Assembly (NCBI GenBank): GCA_029449245.1
Contig: JANATF010000007.1
Span: 744,001-808,000, forward strand
DNA length: 64,000 bases
Source: Mortierella alpina
Lineage: Eukaryota > Mortierellomycota > Mortierellomycetes > Mortierellales > Mortierellaceae
Direction: 5' to 3'
Shown here: in pieces, positions 43,608 to 55,034 of the stretch
How positions within the stretch are numbered: position 1 is the first letter of the stretch
How the letters are laid out: the number at the start of each line of letters is the position of its first letter
The notes under the pieces: model-generated
Told to the model about the DNA's origin: nothing
Database searches by the model: none
The model's input: the letters and a program-made list of their open reading frames with translations, nothing else
Program-made: the position numbers and the translations under genes

Positions 43608-46600
43608 CTAGTCCCAGGGTGTGTGGCTCCCGCCACGGCCTGGGTTGATTTGATCCAGTCTTGGGTGATCTGGTGTCAGTGGTGGTGGGGATGGTGCAGT
43701 GGTGGTGGGGATGGCGCTTCGCACGAAGGGGCGGGGTGCCACTGCGGGATCGGAGAGCGAGGTGCAAACACCCACAAAGGCGATTGCGGTGGCCGCGTTG
43801 CCGTCGCGACTCACTATGGCTTGACCAGCGCGGACAGCAGGACAAACGGGGTTCAAGCAAATCACAGAACCGTTCACCTTGACCGTGCGCACAACCTTAT
43901 CCAACACCCTCCTTGATGACGGGTGCTTCAGCTCGTGGGAGCAGCGCAGGCAAGTCTTACTTGTCCTGAATTCATCTTGCATGGCCGTGGTTGTAGACTT
44001 TGCGAGTTCTTTAGGGATCTTCATGCCGCCGCGCTTCGGGTGGCCTTTAATCCTACTCCCAACGCAGGTACCTGCGTTTCCCATGAAATTAATAACTTGG
44101 ATCTTGCGCGGGCCGGCGGTGCACTCCTGGGTGTGCTCAAATCGTGCTCCTATGTCATGGTTGTGGGTGTGGTGCTTCTGACAGAGTGAGCAAAATCCAT
44201 CCCTCTGGTCGATCGCTGAGTCCGGGTCTAAAGTATAGAACAGAAAGTTAGCAAGATGCTTGAAAGGCGTCAATGTGATCGCAGAAATTAGAGGTGTCGT
44301 TGAGATCTTACCTGATTGGATTGCTCGCCGGGCACGCTCTTTCTGCTCTATGGATACTCGCTGTATTGCCCGGGGGTTTCGCAAACGGAGGGTGTGCCTG
44401 GCACGTATCCTATTGCGGCTGTTCTCAAATGATCGTATTGTGCTGCGGTCCTTTTTGCGATTGTTATGAGCATCGCGCAATGCGGTAAGAGACGTGGCAT
44501 TTTTAAGGGACGCTGATGCAGCGCTCGCTCGTTCATATGCCTGACTCACATCCAAATGTCGCCGTACTCTGCGTTGGCGAGTGGCCGCAAGTTTGGTAGT
44601 GTGAGCAATGAAGTTGATTCTCTGCGTTCGCAATTTTTCAGCCTTGGGTATAGGAGGTATAGGAGGGGGGGGCTCCTGGGGCTGCTCCAGGGGCTGCTCT
44701 TGATGGGACTCTGGGCGACCTACAGAATTGAAATTGGTTTATAGTACAGCTGTCAGCGGCGAGGTTGGGGCGGTTGTATAAACATGCCAGCAAGATCTCG
44801 GGCACATAATAAAAGCATACTTAGACACTCGTAGTAATTCGCATGTGCCAGGAGCTGGTCAAGCGTCGTGTGAATAGTTGTAAGTTGCACCACTAAGCCT
44901 GGGTCTCCACCTGTGATTGCGATCTTGCGGGCCGGGTCCAAGACAAGTGCTTCCTTTATGGCTGTCATGTCGATCGCAGGGGTTGGTGCAAGCGCTCCAG
45001 CCGACTCCCAAGTGGGTCGCACAGTTCTCGCCGGAGCTGTTGATGATGGTGGTGATGATTGTGCAGCAGCAGATGATGATGCCTCAGCAATCTTATTCCA
45101 CTCGTATCGCTTGTCCCGGAGCTCCTGCTTCTTGCGCTGTACTGGGATGAGCTTGAGCATGGCTTCATTTGCTGCTGTTCTTGCTTCATGGAATACTGCA
45201 CGCATCGTAGCAATTGATTCGTGGTCGGAGTGGGCGCGAATGGTGCTCTGTAGTTGCCGCTTGGCGAAGACTTGTTTCCTACGCAAGTTGTTGTAGATGT
45301 TTTGTCGCTCGTCAATCGCCTCCTGTAGAGTTTCAAGCTCCTGAGAGCACTTTTCCGCCTCGTTCTTGGCCTGTCCATGTGTGTAGCCCAGTTCCGTGGC
45401 AGCAGTTTCCCATTTGCTGATTGCAGATTCGTTCTGGTCCTTGCTCCCATTCTTTTTGGTCAGGTCCCGGCCTCTGTCGCCTTTGATACTGACTCCGTGC
45501 AAACGAATGGTCTCAAGATCCACAAATGTCATTCTAGCGGAAAAAGGTCAAACGGCTGCATCAGTCATTACTCTAACAAACAAGCATCACTCTTTTTCCA
45601 TGAACTGTCCGCATGTAATACCTGTTGCAAAACGATATCCCATGACTTCGGCAAAAGGTCTCGATGTAGGCCAGGTCAAAAAACGCGCCGATGAGCCTGT
45701 CGGGGTTCTCCTCACAAGCTGCAATCTGGTGATGACTATTGATGGGGTTGCCAGTGAGGCCGCAGAGGACGTCAAAAGACCCTGGGTCCGACGCACAAAG
45801 CATCTCCATTATTGACAGTGGACTCAGTCGCACGGACCTCAGTTCGCCAATGGAGGGCTGTGGGGCAAGTGACCGACAAAACTCCTGATGCCCGAGCGCC
45901 TTGAGGGTCACGTTGGCAATCATCACCAAGGGTGCTTTCAACGCAGCGTGGCCGAAGCACTTCACAAGTCGTCCCTTACTGTTGTGCCATTTCTTGGGGA
46001 CATACGGAGTCAGGGCATTTGCGATGTGCAGTATGGCTGTCACCTCCTGCCCGGTCAGGTTTGTCCCCGAAAATGCCAGCTCGTGGACGTGGCACTCCTC
46101 GATACGGGGCGGGACATCAGGCGACTCGAGTATTCTTGTAAGAAGTGCGGCGAGCGACTTGATTCGTTTTCCTGATGCTTCCGTCATTACAGCTAAACAA
46201 TGAGGATCTAGGAGTGTGTTAAGAGAGTAAGAGTTACAAAAAAGAGGACGGCACTTGGACTCGTACCCTGTTTCTTGTTCTGGCGAGATTCGACTCCAGC
46301 TCGAACTTCATCGTCATCCGGTCCACCGTCGTAGTCAAGGTCCAAAAACGCCTCCTGTTCCAGGTCTTCCTGCACCTCCTCGGTTCCGCATCTCACCTCG
46401 CCATTGTCGATTAACTCAAATAAAGTCCTTTTGTTCGGGACGTCGTTGTCCTGAGGTCGGTTCATCCAATGCCGCTCGAGCGACTCCAGTATAGCGATTC
46501 CTTTTGCTATCGTCAGGCTGTCTGCTGCGCCCAGAAGGCGACAAGCTTGATTTGCCAGCGATACTAGGTGAGTTTTCCAGCTCTTGTACTTGGCTCGTCG

Positions 46601-48679
46601 TTGGGTGCCCTGGGCCAGGGATGCCTGCTGTTTGCGCTTTTCGCTCCTCTTTGCCTTAGCCAGCTGGAGTTTATCTTGGCGACAAGGGGCTAGGTGGCGT
46701 CGCAGTAGTGCAAGTACCAGGTACTGAAATGACTTGTTGTATGTATCCCCTTTCCAGATGTTTTTTTGTGCTGTTTCCAATTCCTTCCATGCTGCACTTT
46801 GACAGTCGCCGCTTGTCCTTGGCGATACAAGATTCGGCGGTGGTTCCATAACTACGCCTTCAGACAACTCCGTCCAGACCTTGTACTGGTCTTTGGTGGC
46901 CTCCCGCTGGGTGCCGTTGGCGCGATGAGCCATGTGTTGCAGGTGGTGGCTGCTGAACAAATCTTTTAACTGCCTTTCTTCTGGGCTGCTGGGTCGAACA
47001 AGGACTTTTTGTAATTCAGGAGTAACGGGTGCGACGTGTACAACATCCTCGATTACTGCATGTCCGGGTGGCAATAGACTTCGGACGGCCAGGGTGGTTG
47101 AGGTTGGGGCAGGGAGGCCAACCATCGCACAAGCGTCCCCTGCTATTACCTACATGAGATATGTTAAAATACGTTCTGTACTACTATGAGAGAGACACCA
47201 AAACATAATGTAAACCTACCCTCAATAGGACACCTTGTGCATAGGCGCTCAGGTCCGCCAGCGAATCCGTGAGACTCTCCTGCTGTTCGAGAAGCAATCG
47301 TTTCACGATGCCCTTTTGTTCACCAGGCATGTCTTGTCGAATGACCTTCTTGAGGGGTGCCGTGCATGTCCTATGGGCCTCATCCTCTTCTTCCTCAGTG
47401 GCGACATTCGCTCCGGACCCGTCGGCTTCTCGTTGTTGTTCCATCGCATCATTCCAGCAGGAGTCCACCTTTTCTTCAGTGATGGTGCTGGTCCATATTG
47501 ACAACATTTCACCATTTCCATTACTGAAGAGGGTGTTGAGTCTCCTTTTATCCAGCAATGCTGCCGATAGCTGATATTCCTCCCTCAATAACTCGAGTGC
47601 AAGGTCGTATAAGCCATCCGGGGCTCGCATGCGCTCCTTATGCGCCATTTTCTTGTACACCCCTTCTTCTCTCTTGAGGTTGTCCTTAAGCTGCGTATGG
47701 GCTGAATGTTTCTTCATCGCTGCACCTATACGTTCGCTGGCCCAATTCTGGAGCAACATAACGCTGTATTTGAGGTAAGCGAAGAGCCAAAAGTTAATGA
47801 AAAGTAATATTCAAAATCTTATAGGTTAGACTTGTTAGACTTGAGCTTGAAAACACGTCCTTACCAGGCTTTTTCGACTGCATCCTTCGCTCTGTCCTTC
47901 GTTACGACCCTTGTATCTCGCTTTTTTGCTCTGCCTCTCGCTGTTTGTCGGTACATGGCCAAAGGGACACGATGGTCCGCAGGATGGCTCGTGTCCATGA
48001 TGTCTTGATGCAGCGGATCTGTCCTGGTGGAGGTCAAAGGTACAAGCAGGGAGCATTGACTGAAGGAGTTTCGAACATGTAGGAAGGCCACCGTGGGTGC
48101 CTGATTGGAGACCCTGAACCTCATAGGGAATGCGGCCGTAGAAAACATGATGATATTCACAGAGCACAGGTTGGCCAGTGCGAGCCAAAATAGCGGGGAC
48201 TGCCAGGGTATCGCGGCTCCTGCAGTGGTCGCGATGGGCTTGGCACCGCATTCCAACTCCTGGAGGATCCTGTGGGCAAAATGAACAGAGCTCTTGCAAT
48301 CTGTCGGTGGTGGTCCAACATACCCAACGAGTCCAAGCTGAATGAGCGTCTCCTTGGTTATCTTGCAACTCTCGTTAAAGGACTTGTTATACAGAGTCAA
48401 AAAGCCGTTTGTGCATATCTCTGAAAACCCACACTCAGCCGGCACTCCTTGTGCATCCTTTACTATATCCTCGTTGCAGGTGAACCGCTGCACGACATAC
48501 GGCGGAAGGGGTCCGATGTCTCGTTTTGTATCAGCGAGGGAGGGGTGTATGGGCGCGCGAGGTTGCTGAGGGACCGAAGGTGCAAGAGCAAGAGCAAGAG
48601 AGGAGGAGGAGGAGGAGGAGGAGGAGGATGAGTGCAGCTCAATCCTTTGTCGTTTAGGCGCAGGTTCGTTGCGATGCAT
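43608..48679 (-). CDS. Fanzor (eukaryotic TnpB-like RNA-guided nuclease) with a very long N-terminal region
   Basis: Seven exons (47865-48679, 47220-47763, 46267-47149, 45622-46192, 44821-45533, 44312-44719, 43608-44227) keep phase throughout and give about 1,517 residues. The C-terminal third fits the published Fanzor/TnpB signature of an Asp, 125-275 residues, [TS][TS]xx, a C4 zinc finger, a short gap and RD. Here ITGGDPGLVV supplies the RuvC-I Asp (about residue 1147) and 252 residues follow. Then come TSKTCLRC and CLNPVC for the zinc ribbon and SRDGNAA for RuvC-III (about residue 1453). The Glu of QDEFRTSK is a candidate for the relocated RuvC-II acid described for Fanzors. The preceding NFMGNAGTCVGSRIKG block also fits. 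The N-terminal 1,140 residues, with a Ser tract and a charged coiled-coil region, match nothing I recognise. All catalytic positions appear intact, so the protein may be active. Confidence 0.85.
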
Positions 48680-48895
48680 GTTGTAGGTAAAGCTATGTTC
48701 AAGGAAGGAAGGACGAAAGAACAATCAAATGAAGCAACGCCTTTTTTTTTATCAATGCCTCAATGCCTGATCTGTGTCGTTCAATCATGGGGCTATATGG
48801 CGGTATGTGGCATCACCAAAACACGGTTTTCGGCCAACGCTCATCACCATTACCTTCGCCCATCCACTTCCTCATTCGCTGCCATTTCGCTCCAA
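48680..48895. promoter_or_regulatory. Divergent promoter between the Fanzor and recombinase genes
   Basis: 216 bp separate the two start codons. The shared region includes a T9 run near 48742 and no obvious TATA box. Head-to-head placement would let one control region drive both proteins of the element. Confidence 0.5.
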
Positions 48896-51852
48896 ATGCC
48901 TGGAGCCACGCGTGCGAACTCCTCACGAGCTCCTAAAGGCAAAGAAGTTGTCGCTGAGAGTTCCCAGTAAGTGTTTTATTTGGAGGAAAGCACTTGGAAA
49001 GCAGAAAGCGACAAGATGCTTTTGGTAACAACTACTCTCCAGGGTACCTGCGACTGCTAGTCTTCCAACGCTACAAGAATTCAGGGCGCAGAAGGAGGCT
49101 ATGCGCATGTCTAGTTCCTCAGGGTCCTCGCTCATGGAACCTCCATCCCTTCCTCGACTGGCTGAATATAAAGCTCAAATGGAAGCTCAACGAGAACTCG
49201 ATATCGCGAACAAGATGGCGGAGGCCGCCATCTTACAAAGAAGCAGTGAGGCGCGTCAAACCATGCTATCATCCAGCACCATCAACCAATACCTTCGCTA
49301 TGAGCGCCACTGGTTGGTAGGTTTGAGAGCTTTCGTTTGTACGCCTTCACTCAAACAAGTATTTGGCATGCATCCTCATATTTCGCTCCTCGTCAAAGGC
49401 ATGCTGCAATCGTCGCAACTATCCCGATACATGTGTTATCCCGGAACGAGCTTCAAGATACATGGAGGAGAACATTGCCGAACATCCAGATCCGGAGAAA
49501 GGCATCGAGCCTCTACGCGTTCGCGCTGACAATCGTGGCAATAGTAAGCGAGGTGCCTCCATCAAACTGGTCCCTCCTTCAGGTCAGACAGTCGACATGT
49601 ATATCAAGTGCCTCGTGAACCTCTATAATCAACAATGCGCCGACCCGGCTTATCCTACGATGATGCTGCAGTCGTACCCAAACCCTCGCAAGTGCCTAGC
49701 CGTCGTTAAGGACGTCTACGAGAACCGACTCTCCCGCGTCAAGGCAGCTAAAGACATTGGCAGCGTAAGTCTGGTTCAAGGCAACACGTCGGCTTCACTT
49801 CGCCAGCTTTTAAGGGCAGCATGGGTCCGGAGCTTCGTGGTGGTCGGAAAGAAGGGTCAGCGTAAACGGAATTCTCTACGCGATCGGCTCGACATCAGCT
49901 GGCTTCATTTCATTATGTGTCGCGGCGAGAACATGAGGATGGCCACGCTATGTGATATATCCTCTTACATGTTTCGGCACAACAGTCAAGATGGACATTA
50001 CTCCCTGGGCGTCACCCTCTCCATGCTGCAGGGGAAGACGAACCGCGAGGGCAAGGAGAATTATGGCGTCGTTGTTCGTAACAAGGACGTAGAAATATGT
50101 CCTGTAGGCGCGCTTGCGTTCTATTTGCTCGAGATGTGGATGGTATGTATAATATGTGTAATTACCTTCACTATGAAACTATGAGGCACCCTGCAATCTT
50201 GCTTAATCATGATCTTCTCAAATCTATGATAGGATCCTGGCGATCTTCCATTCGACGATCCGAACTGGTTCAAGCTTTATCTAATGCCTGGAAGATTTGC
50301 CTTCATGGAGTTTTCATCTGGTGCTCATTATGCGACGGTCAAAGCACTCTTCAACTCTGCGGGAGTGGTGTCCAAGAAGAAAACCCATGTGGCACGAGGC
50401 ACTGGCTCTCGCCATGCCCAGGATGCTGGTGCTGATATTGCTTCGATCGAAAACCATGGCGGCTGGGGTAAAGGTCGTGTATCAACTCATTACCTGTCCA
50501 GGATCTCTGACGACGTTCCCAGCAAGATGGCTGGCTGCACACTCCCAGGGGAACGACTGTGGCTCGCGCGGGGTACTATTCTACCGCCTGTTGAGCTTCA
50601 GAGGATGCTGTTTCCGTTTGTCGAGGACTTTGCCGAGCGGACCGAAAGCCCTGCGGATTGGCTCCAGTGGACTGAAAACTTGATGCTGGACAAGAATATG
50701 TGCGATAACCGACCAGTTGAGACGCGGATCAAGATTACCGGCAAGGACGTCCGATACGTGCGCATGCTCTTTCTCTTGACTCATTTACGAAAGGTCCTTC
50801 TACAGGACGCCGTCGCTTTGATGGAACTCCTTGATGCACCGTTTCGTTATGAAGATCACGGAGTCTTTCGCCACCCCGCGTTCAGCCTCGAAAACCCTCT
50901 ATTCAGAAAATTCAGGGAGGACTTGGGCAACAACATGAGAATTGTGAAATCGCCAATGGAGGACAGCCTTCTTGCCAACGCACCTGCTATCCACAACGAG
51001 CTCCGCACGGTGCACTCGTCCGTCCAGCGCGTTGACCATACTCTTCAAGCAAACACCGATGCCATACAGCAGCTGACAAAGCTTGCTGATAACGTGGTTC
51101 AGCAGATAACCAGCAAAGTGGCCGCCGACGGGCAGTCCTTTGATCGTGTATACGAGTTTATGGAGAGGATGGGAGAGATTATGGAGAAAATGGGAGGGAA
51201 TATGGTACGGGCTGCACGGCGCGAAAGACGAAGCCCGCAAGTTCAACAACAGCAACAGCAACAGCAACAGCAAGGCCATCCTAGGAAACAGGGTCAGCCT
51301 GAGCAGCAAGGCCAGCCCGAAGAACAGCAACCGCCAGAGCAGGGTCCGTTTCATCTGGGACAAGGCCACACGGAGCCTCAGGGTCCCATCGAGCCTGCAG
51401 TTGCCATGATTTCTAGAGGTCTAACGTGGGAGGAGAGACTTGTCGCGTTGGAAACGCAATTGGCATCTCGATATGCACAAATTCCGCCTAGGAATATTGA
51501 GGATGTAGACCCTACCATGTTGCCTCGAAGTGCGCCACTTCAGCGACACTGGGATGAGTGGTTCCAAGGAGTGGAGGGGAGACCATCGCCCTGGATTCTA
51601 AATAAGACCTTCAAGGCGAGGTGGCGCAAGGGAGGTGGCAACACAGTAACCAAGACTTTTTCGTTCAAGAAGGCGATCGTGTTCTCCGTTTTAAAAATGA
51701 TCTTGAACGACAACGAGGGCGGAACGTTGGACGAAAAGGAGACGCGGACCCTGGACTTTTTGACGAGACATCTAAACAGCGGCGTTACTTTAAACCAGCA
51801 TTACCTTCTCGTTACGAGGGGGAGTAGATCTGAAGCTAGAGTGGAAGAGTAG
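48896..51852 (+). CDS. Crypton-type tyrosine recombinase with GCR1_C-like C-terminal domain
   Basis: Exons 48896-48966, 49043-49316, about 49399-50142 (or from 49360) and 50233-51852 give about 902-915 residues. It would integrate and excise the element by tyrosine-recombinase chemistry. A SAM-like core-binding segment (STINQYLRYERHWL, YMEENIAEHPDPEKG, VDMYIKCLVNLYNQQ) precedes the catalytic fold. The first catalytic Arg lies in FIMCRGENMR, HxxR is HVAR (50386-50397), the His/Trp step is HGGW and the nucleophile is Tyr in STHYLSRI (50491-50493). The middle resembles the Ndc10/DUF3504 class. A helical linker, then a Gln tract (51241-51273), lead to a GCR1_C-like DNA-binding domain with PSPWILNKTFKARWRKGGG and FSFKKAIVFSVL. 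All catalytic residues are present. The third exon's acceptor is ambiguous between two in-phase sites. Confidence 0.85.
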
Positions 51853-52338
51853 TCATTGCGCAGATATTAAAGCGCAATACCACGCTCTCAAAAACCCGCC
51901 CTTTGGACATTGAGTTCTTAGATCATCGCATGTCAGAACTAATCTGAGTAGCTGCTAGCTACTGCAATCACGCTCGCCAACGACATGATCAATAATTAAA
52001 GAAGTTACCTCAATTTGAGGACTCCAGCCTTTGATTTTTGAAAGGTGCCATGGTTAAGCATTACACGTTCCTGTCAAATTCGATGAGATACTTGTATTTT
52101 CATGGTCAATCATGATAATGATATGAAAAACCGAAAAGTATTTCATGCTCCAATGTAGTGTAGTGATTCACATGAAATACCACATGATCACGTGATCCAA
52201 ATCATAGATCATAATTAAAGTTTCTGAATTATGAACTACAGTTACTGTACGGGTGTATGTTGCTTCCCTGGGGTTGAGTGTCTGGTTTGTGGTTTAGTGA
52301 GCGCTCCGCGCTCAGAGACGGTAACAGACAGCAAAGAA
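51853..52338. other. Recombinase 3' flank, probably containing the right end of the composite element
   Basis: AT-rich, with several AATTAAAG-type stretches and TCATGATAATGATATGA-like dyads. It holds the 12-mer TACAGTTACTGT at 52237-52248. A GAGCGCTCCGCGCTC inverted repeat lies at about 52301. No gene is seen. Confidence 0.45.
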
Positions 52339-52790
52339 TAGATCTTGTCGTTCCTTCTCTTTCTCTTCTCCTGTCGTCACCCATCTCGATTTAGTATCTG
52401 CTGCACGCTCTCGCTCTCTCTTTTACTCGTTCTCTGTACTCTCTCTCTCTCTACTTACCACGAACCTGATCCTTACGCTTTCGCCATCGGCTTCCTCGCA
52501 CTATTTTGTCGTCGTTCTCGAGCATTCTCAGCCTGTCTGTCGCTTTCTCTCTCTCACTGCCCCTTTCTCTCTAGTTGTGCTGTCTCCGCCTATCTTTCTC
52601 TCTCTCTTTCTCTCTGTCTTTTCGCAATCTCTCCTTCTCTCTCTCTCTCTCTCTCTCTATGTCTCTCTGTCTGTCTGTCTTTCTCGCCATCTCTTTCTCT
52701 CGTAGTTTCTCCCTTTCACGTCGCTCTGCTTCTTCGACTCTCTCATTTCTTCCTGCTCTGTACACCCCTCCCCTCTTGTGCTCGCAGCAC
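52339..52790 (+). repeat. CT-rich simple-sequence tract
   Basis: About 450 bp of pyrimidine-rich sequence dominated by CTCT, TTTCTCTC and CTGTCTGTCT units. Open frames on either strand here are compositional artefacts (Ser/Leu-rich on +, Arg/Glu-rich on -). It precedes the decayed TnpB-like gene and could be its leader. Confidence 0.9.
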
Positions 52791-52863
52791 CAATTTCGCT
52801 TCCATAATTCGCCTGCCTCTTCTCCTCTGCCACTATTAATTCTTTCTGTTCGCAACACGCAAC

Positions 52864-54707
52864 ATGGGCATTGAGAAGTTTGGAAAGCTCAGGAAAAGAC
52901 ACCATTTAGAAGGACTAAAAGCCACGGCAGAGGAAACCTCTCAACTCCAAGTACACGTTGACTGTGGGATTTATTTCTGTCGCGTACGCCAGAAGCTGAT
53001 AGAGTTTGATTAAAGAACAGCTGCCGCAGCGGGAGATCAGGCAACCACTCTCCTTTAGCCTCACCACCGCTTCGCATGAGGTCCAGCGACTCCGGCACGG
53101 CTATTGCATACATGGTGGACCATGACCTGCGCCCGCTAGGACTTGGCAGCACTACGACTCTAATCCATATGAATGGAGCTCGTACTATGGAGAAAGCCAG
53201 AGCTTGACATAAACGACAGCGAAGAATCCATGACAAGCGCGCCGAACCAGTTGGGTTACTCAATCACTGTGAGGAGTCGCCTGCGACAGGCAATCGCCGC
53301 TCCACAGAAAGTTTTATCAGCTTTTCAGTGACATCCGGCTCCTCAGCAACGAGGTATACGGTCAAGTCGACTCCAGTGTCAGGACTGCGTTGGAGCAAGC
53401 CTGCATACGGTACCATGGTCTCCTACTTCGAGCGACGCAACAGCAGGCAACGTCGAATACACCCTTCCACGACCTCGAGAATGCATACCAGGATATTAAC
53501 TCGGTGATGCAGAAAGTAGCGGATGATCAAGTCCAAGCTGTTGTTGACACAACCACCAAATATCTGCAGTCGACTATCCAGGTCCTTGTCCTTCTGTACG
53601 AACGAAGAGCATCCACTTCGCCTTCTGCTTTTTCGTTACAGTAAACGTCTAGAGCCCTGGCAGAAACAATGACATGGACGAAGACCTGGGCGCAAATATT
53701 AGATCCCAAACGTGGACTTTGCATAGCACACTGGACAGGAGTATATCTGGAAGACCCGGTTACGAATGAGAGGACTGGACCGCGGTTGAACGTTGGGGAT
53801 AGAGACAGGGTTGCAATGATCGCAAAAACGGCTGCTCTAATGCTCAGAGACTGTTGTCCCGGAAACACTTGTCATAGCTCGATCTCGATCTCGCTGGGGA
53901 TTCTTTACCGCGCTGCTGCATTGGAGCTTTCCGACCAGCATGCCCAAGTCCATAAAAACCGTCTGTCGGATATCATGGCAGAGGTAAGCGTTTTATTGCT
54001 ATTATGACACTGCAGTTTTTTGTACTGCTCCTGAAATCCCAAAGCCAACGCCAGTCATGAGCCCCGTATCACAGATTCTGCCAGTGTCACTCTCAAGACC
54101 AGTGCCCAGTTATCGTCTATCGCAGGCGCAGCTGCCTCAGCATCAGATCCACCGACTTCGAGGTCCTCAGCAATACATCGACGACCATCTGAAGCAACTT
54201 CAAGCGATATTTGGAAAGTCCTTCCAAAAACACAAATGAGACAGTAGTCGAGCCGGAAATGCCGAATATGTAGCAGCAGGTGACCAGCCGTTGCGAATGA
54301 TAGGAGGGACGAGCGGAGAGCACCGCAAGAAGGACAATAATATCCTGATCGGCATTGGTCTCGGCAGGCTCACGGCGCTCCACGGATCTTTCTGCACATA
54401 CTTTGTAAATCATGTAAGCCATCCTTCAAGAGTTCAATTTCGAAATAGCGCACAGCTCGAATCTCGTTAACAAAGTAGAATGTTTATTAATACATGGCCC
54501 TCTAGGCACGGCTCTAGGATTGTGGATGCTAATGAGTTTTACACGAGCAAGAAATGCCCCTACTGCATGAACTTTAACTGTCCCCTGTGCTGTACGACAT
54601 GCCAAACGTATTTCCACGGAAATGTTTTGGCCGGGAACAATATAACAAACATACTCCAAGGACCAGTGCGGATACACGAGCGGCCATTACTTGCAACCCG
54701 TCGATGA
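52864..54707 (+). pseudogene. Decayed second gene with a TnpB/Fanzor-like zinc ribbon and a possible PIN/XPG-like N-terminus
   Basis: Readable pieces lie in order across shifted frames. An opening MGIEKFGKLRKRH with VHVDCGIYFCRVRQKLIEF ends at a stop at 53013. A following piece has TLIHMNGARTMEKARA and another stop. Helical blocks lie at 53380-53643 and 53669-53996. Then GIGLGRLTALHGSFCTYFVN is followed by NEFYTSKKCPYC, a second CxxC (CTTC) and YFHGNVLAGNNITNIL. The last pieces match the RuvC-II/zinc-ribbon/RuvC-III layout of TnpB-like proteins, but the expected RD is GN, so the third acidic residue is lost. The MGI start recalls XPG-type nucleases; that part is speculative. Multiple frameshifts and stops make it non-functional. 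Confidence 0.5.
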
Positions 54708-55034
54708 GTGGGTTTGATTTAGAATCAGCCAGCCAGCACCACTCAACACCAGCACCACTGAACACCAGCACTAGCGCTAGCGCTAGCACTTAGACTCGCA
54801 AATAAGGCACTGACGTTTAATGTGGATTTTGTATATTTGAAAGCACATGGCATCTAGCCAGTTGACATACAGGAAGGAAGATCAATCGCTGGTACTGTAG
54901 AACTAGGCCTGAAACTAACGACCTTGCATTCTCATTTGAAAGGACTTGCGTACACCCCACACATACAAAGCACATAATACAAAGTACACACAAATCACAC
55001 ACCTTCTGCCCCACATACCCTTACCCAACGTTCG
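54708..55034. other. Spacer with a short CAGCACCACT-type repeat
   Basis: Near 54735-54790 are iterated CACCAGCA and GCTAGC units. Nothing else is recognised before the Gag start at 55035. Confidence 0.4.

Larger units (their letters stand above)
43480..52248. mobile_element. Proposed composite element: Crypton-type recombinase plus Fanzor nuclease
   Basis: The two divergent genes at 43608-48679 (-) and 48896-51852 (+) form a unit with mobile-element proteins only. The 12-mer TACAGTTACTGT, an imperfect palindrome, occurs in the same orientation at 43480-43491 and 52237-52248, just outside the two coding ends. Tyrosine-recombinase elements such as Cryptons lack terminal inverted repeats and carry short matching end sequences derived from a circular intermediate, so these are candidate ends. 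Boundaries are inference. A 12-mer match could also arise by chance in 9 kb of AT-rich flanks, and the dyad repeats near 43440-43540 offer alternatives. Confidence 0.5.

Noticed and set aside
52345-52905. Ser/Leu-rich and Arg/Glu-rich open frames
   Set aside because: They translate a CT-rich simple-sequence tract and have no independent support.
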